DNA from: Paraburkholderia elongata
GTDB lineage: Bacteria; Pseudomonadota; Gammaproteobacteria; Burkholderiales; Burkholderiaceae
NCBI RefSeq assembly: GCF_013177735.1
Contig: NZ_WOEZ01000041.1
Span: 1-36,554 of the forward strand
Length of the DNA stretch: 36,554 nucleotides
Direction: 5' to 3'
The translations under genes were made by a program, and so were the position numbers. The notes beneath the pieces are model-generated. The model made no database searches. It was not told where the DNA came from and was given only the letters and a program-made list of their open reading frames with translations. Shown here piece by piece: positions 32,569 through 36,554 of the stretch. Every line of letters starts with the position of its first letter. Position 1 is the stretch's first letter.

Positions 32569-33486
32569 GTGTCCGCACTGCAAACCGAACTGCCAACGTC
32601 CTGGCCCGAGCTTAAGCTCCCCCACGGCCTGGGGAAGAATTTCATCACCGCTCACACGCTCGCGCGCTGCGCCATCTTCAGCACCCAGGCGTGGAGCCGT
32701 CTCAGCCCACGGCCAAAGTATCCGGAGAGAAAGCAGTTGGCGACAACTGAGACGAGCGGAATTACGGTTTTCCAGACCGCCGGGGAGCAGCTTGACCAGG
32801 GCGACGCCGATGTCTTCCATGAACTTCTGCGGCGCGTGTTCGTTGAGGGCGGGAACACGCGTGGGGAACATCATGTGCGCTTCAACCGGGGCGAGTTCCT
32901 GCGGGCGCTCGGCCGCGCCCGCGGCGGAACTACGGGAGAGCGCCTCGACGCTTCACTCAACCGGCTCTATGAAGCCCGGTTCGAGTTCGACGTGCCCGGA
33001 CTCTTCAAGGGTAAATCGAGCCTGATTCTCAATATTTACTCGCGCGAAACCGACTCGACCAAAGACTTCGATTACGACGTGCTGCTTGATGTCTCGCTCG
33101 CCCGACTTTTTCCTAAGACTCAGTGGACCCTGCTTCGCCGCCGCGAGCGGGACAAGCTGATTGACCCTCTCGCCAAGGGCGTACACGCGTACTACTCGAC
33201 GCATAAAGCTCCGTATCCCATGAAGGCCGAAACCTTGCAGAACCTCATGGGAAGGGAATCCATGCAACCGAGTAAATGGCGCATCGCGCTCCGCACCGCG
33301 CTAGAGGCGGTGCAGAAGGCAACCGGCTGGACCCGATGTGCACTGGAATATGCCGAAAACACCAGGACCTGGATGGTCTTTGTTGAAAAAGGCGTGACCG
33401 CAAAGACTTCGTCGGAGGCTGCTAAGCAGAAGGTCGACGCACCGGCGGACAACGCCTTTGCAGACGACCCGTACGACGACATCTGA
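32569..33486 (+). CDS. trfA: TrfA-family replication initiator protein
   Basis: This 305-residue protein matches plasmid TrfA-type initiators in an ordered series of segments: HTLARCAIFST (about 28-38), GDADVFHELLRR (about 76-87), RFNRGEFLRALGRARGGTTGERLDASLNRLYEARFEF (about 103-140), DPLAKGVHAYYSTHKAPYPMKAETLQNLMG (about 202-231) and a winged-helix C-terminal part. It would bind iterons at the origin, recruit host DnaA/DnaB and limit copy number. It is shorter than RK2 TrfA (382 residues, recalled), lacking much of the N-terminal extension. GTG 32569 has GGAG eight bases upstream. Iterons, an inverted repeat and a -10-like box lie directly upstream. The replicon may be a plasmid, megaplasmid or second chromosome. 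Confidence 0.9.
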   Translation: MSALQTELPTSWPELKLPHGLGKNFITAHTLARCAIFSTQAWSRLSPRPKYPERKQLATTETSGITVFQTAGEQLDQGDADVFHELLRRVFVEGGNTRGEHHVRFNRGEFLRALGRARGGTTGERLDASLNRLYEARFEFDVPGLFKGKSSLILNIYSRETDSTKDFDYDVLLDVSLARLFPKTQWTLLRRRERDKLIDPLAKGVHAYYSTHKAPYPMKAETLQNLMGRESMQPSKWRIALRTALEAVQKATGWTRCALEYAENTRTWMVFVEKGVTAKTSSEAAKQKVDAPADNAFADDPYDDI

Positions 33487-33707
33487 CACGCGCGCATTGA
33501 CGACGGCCAGGCAATCAGCACTTGCCTCTGTGCTCCTCGGCGACGAGGGGCTGCCCCTGCCTCCCCCATTTTGTGGCGCCGTCGCCCCATTCCTCACAAG
33601 CGCCCCGCTACTTTCGTACAAAAAACGACACGCTGTTAACGCTAAATTTGTAATTGTCAAGCACTCCATAATTACTTCGTGACGTGAGGCAGCGAGCGTT
33701 GTAGGGT

Positions 33708-33723
33708 GGTCATCTCAATGACC
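33708..33723. promoter_or_regulatory. Inverted repeat before the HAD gene
   Basis: GGTCAT-CTCA-ATGACC has perfect 6-bp arms and ends 14 bp before ATG 33738, overlapping the leader. It may be an operator or an mRNA hairpin. Confidence 0.35.
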
Positions 33724-33737
33724 TCAAGGTAGACGAC

Positions 33738-34301
33738 ATGATGGGGAATGAGACTAAAGGGACCGTGCTCGTGCTGGACCAGCCAACGCCGACGCTCTTC
33801 GTGGACTATGACGGGGCGTTACACAGGGGGTGCGCCCTGCTCGACGAACACGGCGACATATCACTGGATTCGGGCCAGCCCTTGTTTGAATATGCCCCTC
33901 TGCTGGCCGAGATGCTCGAGCCGTACCCTGGCGTGCAACTCGTCCTCACGACATCCTGGCTGTACAAGCTGCCGCTCGAGCAAGTCATCTCATATCTACC
34001 CCCAGAGCTGGCCGGGAGGGTCGCCGGTACCACAGCGCATATCAAGGCACGCTTCGGCGATTTTAAGCTCGGTATCGAGCGGACCTATGTCATCAGAAGC
34101 TATGTGTTCAGCAAGCGACTGAAAAACTGGCTGGCGATTGACGATTCGGTCTACGGCGCTCACGACCTGCGCACCTCTGTTCTCGACCTCGAACCGCATT
34201 TGGTGCTGCTCGACTCCCAACGAGGGATTGGGGATGCGCAAGCTCAGCGGCGCATCAGGGAATGGCTGGTCGACGTGCATACGGACAAGTCTTCGAGGTA
34301 A
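33738..34301 (+). CDS. HAD-domain protein of the RNA-repair-associated (HAD_SAK) type
   Basis: This 187-residue soluble protein has a HAD-like core: TLFVDYDGALHRG (D23 and D25 as nucleophile and acid), LTTSW near 72-76 as motif II, and NWLAIDDS near 130-137 with the metal-binding acidic pair. The pattern (YDGALHRG, TTSW, long helix, WLAIDD, then a short TD/LD loop) is that of HAD proteins linked to Swiss-army-knife RNA repair systems, probably acting as a phosphatase. No ligase or kinase gene is adjacent, so the role is open. AAGG eight bases before the first of two adjacent ATG codons supports 33738. It follows the trfA gene after 251 bp. Confidence 0.75.
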   Translation: MMGNETKGTVLVLDQPTPTLFVDYDGALHRGCALLDEHGDISLDSGQPLFEYAPLLAEMLEPYPGVQLVLTTSWLYKLPLEQVISYLPPELAGRVAGTTAHIKARFGDFKLGIERTYVIRSYVFSKRLKNWLAIDDSVYGAHDLRTSVLDLEPHLVLLDSQRGIGDAQAQRRIREWLVDVHTDKSSR

Positions 34302-34590
34302 TTAGCCTATGGAGCAGCGACTATTCGGCGTTCCTGCCCTCGGTACAGCGCATGACCATGCACGCGCTGTACGTCGGCCTCGGGCCCACGCCGCACGCCA
34401 GCCTTGTAGCACTGCGTCGACGCGGGGCTCATCCGGCAGGACCGGTTCCTCGACTTGGCGCAAGCCCGTACGGCGCGCGGCCCTGCGGCGGGGCTTGCTT
34501 CGCACCCGGATACACGCGTTTCATGACCAGGGCTGAAAACCCAGCGAACTTGTTAAGGTCGGCGGCTAATGCTCATCAGGGAGTCCATTC

Positions 34591-35424
34591 ATGCGGCAAA
34601 ACATGACGTTTCGTGATGTTATACGGCAGCAGGCGCTTGAAGGGCGGCGCAAGATGCTACGGGACGGCGAGCTGCTGTGTGAATCGGATTTTCGTGAGAG
34701 GCTCCGCGTTAGCGGATGGCAGCTTGCGCGAATGGTCGCATCGGGAAGCGTATTCACGATAGAAGTCGACGGCGGCCAGTATTTCCCGTCGCTTCTCGTC
34801 ACCCCAGGGCTGGACCGCAAGCGGTTGCAGTCCGTTTGCCGGATTCTTGTCCCGGCCCCGCCAGAATGTCGGCTTGATTACCTGGAATCAAGGCAAGGCA
34901 ACCTGGGCGATATCTCGCCACTTGAGGCGCTGCACGATGAAAAGAGCTACCGGTGGATGCGGCAGATGGCCCGCGCGTGGGCTGCGGAGTGGTCAAGAAC
35001 AGCTGCGACAATCTACCTTGGCCGTCATCGAGAGGTGCCTGCTGGCATAGAACCGTTAGTGACAGCAATGCAAGACTTCGACCCGAGAATAAATCTCTGG
35101 ACGCGAGCAGCGTCTACATTGCGTGAGCCCGGATACCTTCGCCCCGATGGGCCCTACCCACAAGCAAATCTGGCAACGGTATTCGTTACCCGATATCCCG
35201 CCGGTGGTGCCCGCGCCATTGCTGAAGCGCGTGTTACAGTGAGCATTGCCAACGGCTTCGCACGCGCACGCGCGGTTTGCGGTGTCGAACCAGGTTACAA
35301 CCTCGACCCGGCTCCCGTTGGTATGGATGACAGCATTGTCGATGCCGTGTCCCGACTCTTCATCGTTGCGGCCAAAAGGCGGCTTGCGTCACAAGCGCGT
35401 AGTCGCCCCGACCCGGCACATTAA
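34591..35424 (+). CDS. Uncharacterised protein with HTH-like N terminus
   Basis: This 277-residue soluble protein has GGGAG nine bases before ATG. I do not recognise the whole. Residues about 28-68 (CESDFRERLRVSGWQLARMVASGSVFTIEVDGGQYFPSLL) look like a HTH followed by a wing. Residues about 98-116 (LESRQGNLGDISPLEALHD) recall the short signature of MbcA/ParS-type (DUF2384) antitoxins. The C-terminal part (about 170-265) is mixed strand and helix without known motif. It could be a plasmid regulator, an antitoxin-like protein or a partition accessory protein. No separate toxin gene is adjacent. Confidence 0.65.
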   Translation: MRQNMTFRDVIRQQALEGRRKMLRDGELLCESDFRERLRVSGWQLARMVASGSVFTIEVDGGQYFPSLLVTPGLDRKRLQSVCRILVPAPPECRLDYLESRQGNLGDISPLEALHDEKSYRWMRQMARAWAAEWSRTAATIYLGRHREVPAGIEPLVTAMQDFDPRINLWTRAASTLREPGYLRPDGPYPQANLATVFVTRYPAGGARAIAEARVTVSIANGFARARAVCGVEPGYNLDPAPVGMDDSIVDAVSRLFIVAAKRRLASQARSRPDPAH

Positions 35425-35478
35425 GGCGCTCGCCTTGACTGCCACGGAAGGTCTCGCTGCACGGACACTGGAGATGAA

Positions 35479-35568
35479 ATGAAACGGAACAGCAGCCCCT
35501 ACGATGACAAGATTGCACGTGCCTCACTCTTCAGCATCAGCGACATTGGCTCACAGCTCAACGCATGA
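35479..35568 (+). CDS. Possible 29-residue peptide
   Basis: ATG 35479 has an ideal GGAG site five bases upstream and opens MKRNSSPYDDKIARASLFSI. It stops after 29 codons, with ATGA overlap to another short frame. It may be a truncated gene start or a leader peptide. The family is unknown. Confidence 0.3.
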   Translation: MKRNSSPYDDKIARASLFSISDIGSQLNA

Positions 35569-35684
35569 AAACGAAGACACTATTTCGAGAACGAATGCTT
35601 TATGGAACTGCACCAGCGATGGCGCCCACAGTAAGCGGCCGCCGGTTGCTTGTATGCACCGGGATACCGCACTACAGTGCCTGA
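35565..35684 (+). CDS. Possible 39-residue peptide coupled to the preceding frame
   Basis: It begins at the ATGA overlap with the 29-codon frame and ends 18 bp before ATG of the AbrB-type gene. It has no known motif. The arrangement could be translational coupling or the remains of one longer gene broken by mutations. Confidence 0.2.
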   Translation: MKTKTLFRERMLYGTAPAMAPTVSGRRLLVCTGIPHYSA

Positions 35685-35702
35685 ACATGTAAGGGGTTTT
35701 TC

Positions 35703-35891
35703 ATGGCTGAATCGCGACTGGCTACCAGAGGCCGCACCACAGTGCCGGCACAGGTCAGGAAAGCGCTAGGCGCGAAGCCGGGCACCCGGCTGGTGTGGCA
35801 TGTCATGCCCGATGGAAAAGTCCTGTACGAGCAAAATCGAAGTCGCTTCTGGAACTGGCGGGAACTGTGGAATCTCCGGTCCAAGGGGTGA
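35703..35891 (+). CDS. AbrB/MazE/SpoVT-type DNA-binding protein, frameshifted C terminus
   Basis: This 62-residue protein carries a swapped-hairpin AbrB domain: RLATRGRTTVPAQVRKALGAKPGTRLVWHVMPDGKVLY (about 5-42). Such proteins are often antitoxins that bind their own promoter. AGGGG precedes ATG 35703. The frame stops in a GGGGTGA run, but the next frame continues at once with VTTEDMKAWRR and a stop at 35921-35923, which is the usual tail of this family (EDM near the end). One lost G in the run explains this. No toxin gene of the PIN or MazF type follows, so it is probably an orphan or the remains of a TA pair. Confidence 0.75.
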   Translation: MAESRLATRGRTTVPAQVRKALGAKPGTRLVWHVMPDGKVLYEQNRSRFWNWRELWNLRSKG

Positions 35892-35964
35892 CCACCGAGG
35901 ACATGAAAGCGTGGCGACGTTGAGAGCGGCGCTTCACGTCGACATGCAAAGCGCCACCTGTCAG

Positions 35965-36431
35965 CATCGCTAGCAACCCGATAGCCCCGCCTTCGCGCGT
36001 CGACCCTCAGCCAGCCACCGTCGGTTGCGCCGAGCCGCCTCTGACAAAGCTTTCACGGCTTCGTTGCATCGGCTTTTCCGGTGCTGAGGCTCAGTCCCAG
36101 GCGTTGTCCACGGGTTTCTAGCGATGAAAGGCGTGGAGTTGTCAGGGGCTCCGCACGCCACCCCACGCCAATCCGCAAAGGGTCCCCCTCGAACATCGCT
36201 AGAAACCCGTTGTTACTGGCGCAAAACCACGCCCCCTCGCCATCCTCATGTAAGAAGTCCTAGCACGGCGGCGTCACGCCGGGATGCGTCGCCGTTAGGC
36301 GACCTTGTATCCGACTCCATCGCTAGAAACCCCTTAGTTCCGAGCCCACGAGCCGACGGCGCCAAGGCACCATGGCTGCCGCGAGCGTCGAGATGGCTCG
36401 AACCGCCGGTCCTAACGGGTTTCTAGCCTGA
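35965..36431. repeat. Array of five 16-bp CTAG-containing repeats in both orientations
   Basis: Copies related to CATCGCTAGAAACCCG occur at 35965-35980 (+, one change), 36111-36126 (-), 36194-36209 (+), 36318-36333 (+, last base C) and 36416-36431 (-, altered 3' part). The second and third form a perfect 16-bp inverted repeat; the fourth and fifth form another (GCTAGAAACCC-C/G-TTAG, 15 of 16). Spacings are irregular (146, 83, 124 and 98 bp), and the spacers hold secondary hairpins such as GTCGCC-GTTA-GGCGAC. No gene was identified between 35924 and 36504. The function is unknown; a protein-binding or structured-RNA role is possible. Confidence 0.8.
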
Positions 36432-36504
36432 GGTTGCTGCGGCCTCGATGCAGAGTTTCCTTTTGAATCAATCGGTTGGGATTAATTCGATGTTGTGCTG
36501 CTGC

Positions 36505-36554
36505 CTACACGGCTAGGGTTTTCAGCAGCTCAAGGGCTTGCTGCTGTTTGGCAT
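36505..36554 (-). CDS. C-terminal end of an unidentified gene (partial)
   Basis: On the minus strand a frame entering from the window edge reads AKQQQALELLKTLAV and stops at TAG (36507-36505). It looks like an amphipathic helix at a protein end. It is too short to identify; given the context, partition or plasmid-maintenance genes may lie beyond the edge, but this is a guess. Confidence 0.3.
   Translation of the reverse strand, partial: AKQQQALELLKTLAV

Noticed and set aside
33583..33606. More iteron B copies after trfA
   Set aside because: Two CGCCCC stretches are 18 bp apart, not 21, and the flanking bases do not match the iteron.
36100..36112. DnaA box
   Set aside because: GTTGTCCACG resembles TTATCCACA only loosely; a single degenerate match is not evidence.
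35965..36431. CRISPR array
   Set aside because: Repeats alternate in orientation, are only about 16 bp, and spacers vary from about 67 to 130 bp; no cas genes are near.
35965..36431. Integron attC array
   Set aside because: A GTTAGGC-like core appears once, but there is no integrase, no cassette genes, and the repeated unit is different.

Overview
The window looks like DNA from a Burkholderiaceae bacterium, most likely Paraburkholderia/Burkholderia. The reasons are high GC and GC-rich third codon positions, a KirBac1.1-type potassium channel, a fused indolepyruvate ferredoxin oxidoreductase, methyl-accepting proteins with the QNAALVE(E/Q)AAAA tail, and an intergenic palindromic element whose arms carry CTTACTTTCTTTGC. 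The genus is inferred from gene content and recalled family sequences; no search was run.

Positions 1-27300 read as ordinary replicon content. An EAL-CBS-GGDEF protein (383-2236) follows a sigma-28-like promoter. A three-gene operon (2503-5683) encodes a LacI regulator, an AGE-family mannose-type isomerase and a PfkB fructokinase-like enzyme; it suggests mannose to fructose to fructose-6-P, and two related operator-like sites precede it. Two small paralogous-looking proteins, a KirBac channel and a 1195-residue indolepyruvate oxidoreductase come next. Then follow CutC, an EAL protein with a sensory tail, a CPA1 Na+/H+ antiporter, a large inverted-repeat element, a RutG-like permease, a chemoreceptor, a DUF2239 protein under twin TACCCGGGTA palindromes, a Cache-GGDEF cyclase, an NAD(P)-binding epimerase, an SDR remnant, an intact SDR, its probable TetR repressor, and a second chemoreceptor.

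Positions 27300-31628 are mixed and partly decayed: an Rv2179c-like exoribonuclease, a HTH/AlpA-like protein with a broken paralogue beside it, orphan hypotheticals, and a MASE1-PAS-GGDEF cyclase under a nearly perfect sigma-28 promoter.

Positions 31629-36554 look like the replication region of a secondary replicon (chromid, megaplasmid or integrated plasmid). There is a TrfA-family initiator (32569-33486), two different sets of tandem 21-bp iterons, a perfect 16-bp palindrome that resembles Burkholderia secondary-replicon parS sites, a HAD protein of the RNA-repair-associated type, a possible HTH/antitoxin-like protein, a frameshifted AbrB/MazE protein, and an array of CTAG-containing 16-bp repeats in both orientations. 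A gene fragment on the minus strand may run off the right end.

Two themes stand out. First, c-di-GMP and chemotaxis genes recur (two EAL proteins, two further diguanylate cyclases, two MCPs), and three of them carry FliA-like promoters, which suggests a motility regulon. Second, the right end holds an iteron-type origin with a possible partition site and a repeat cluster that I cannot assign to a known element. No rRNA, tRNA, insertion sequence or CRISPR array was recognised.
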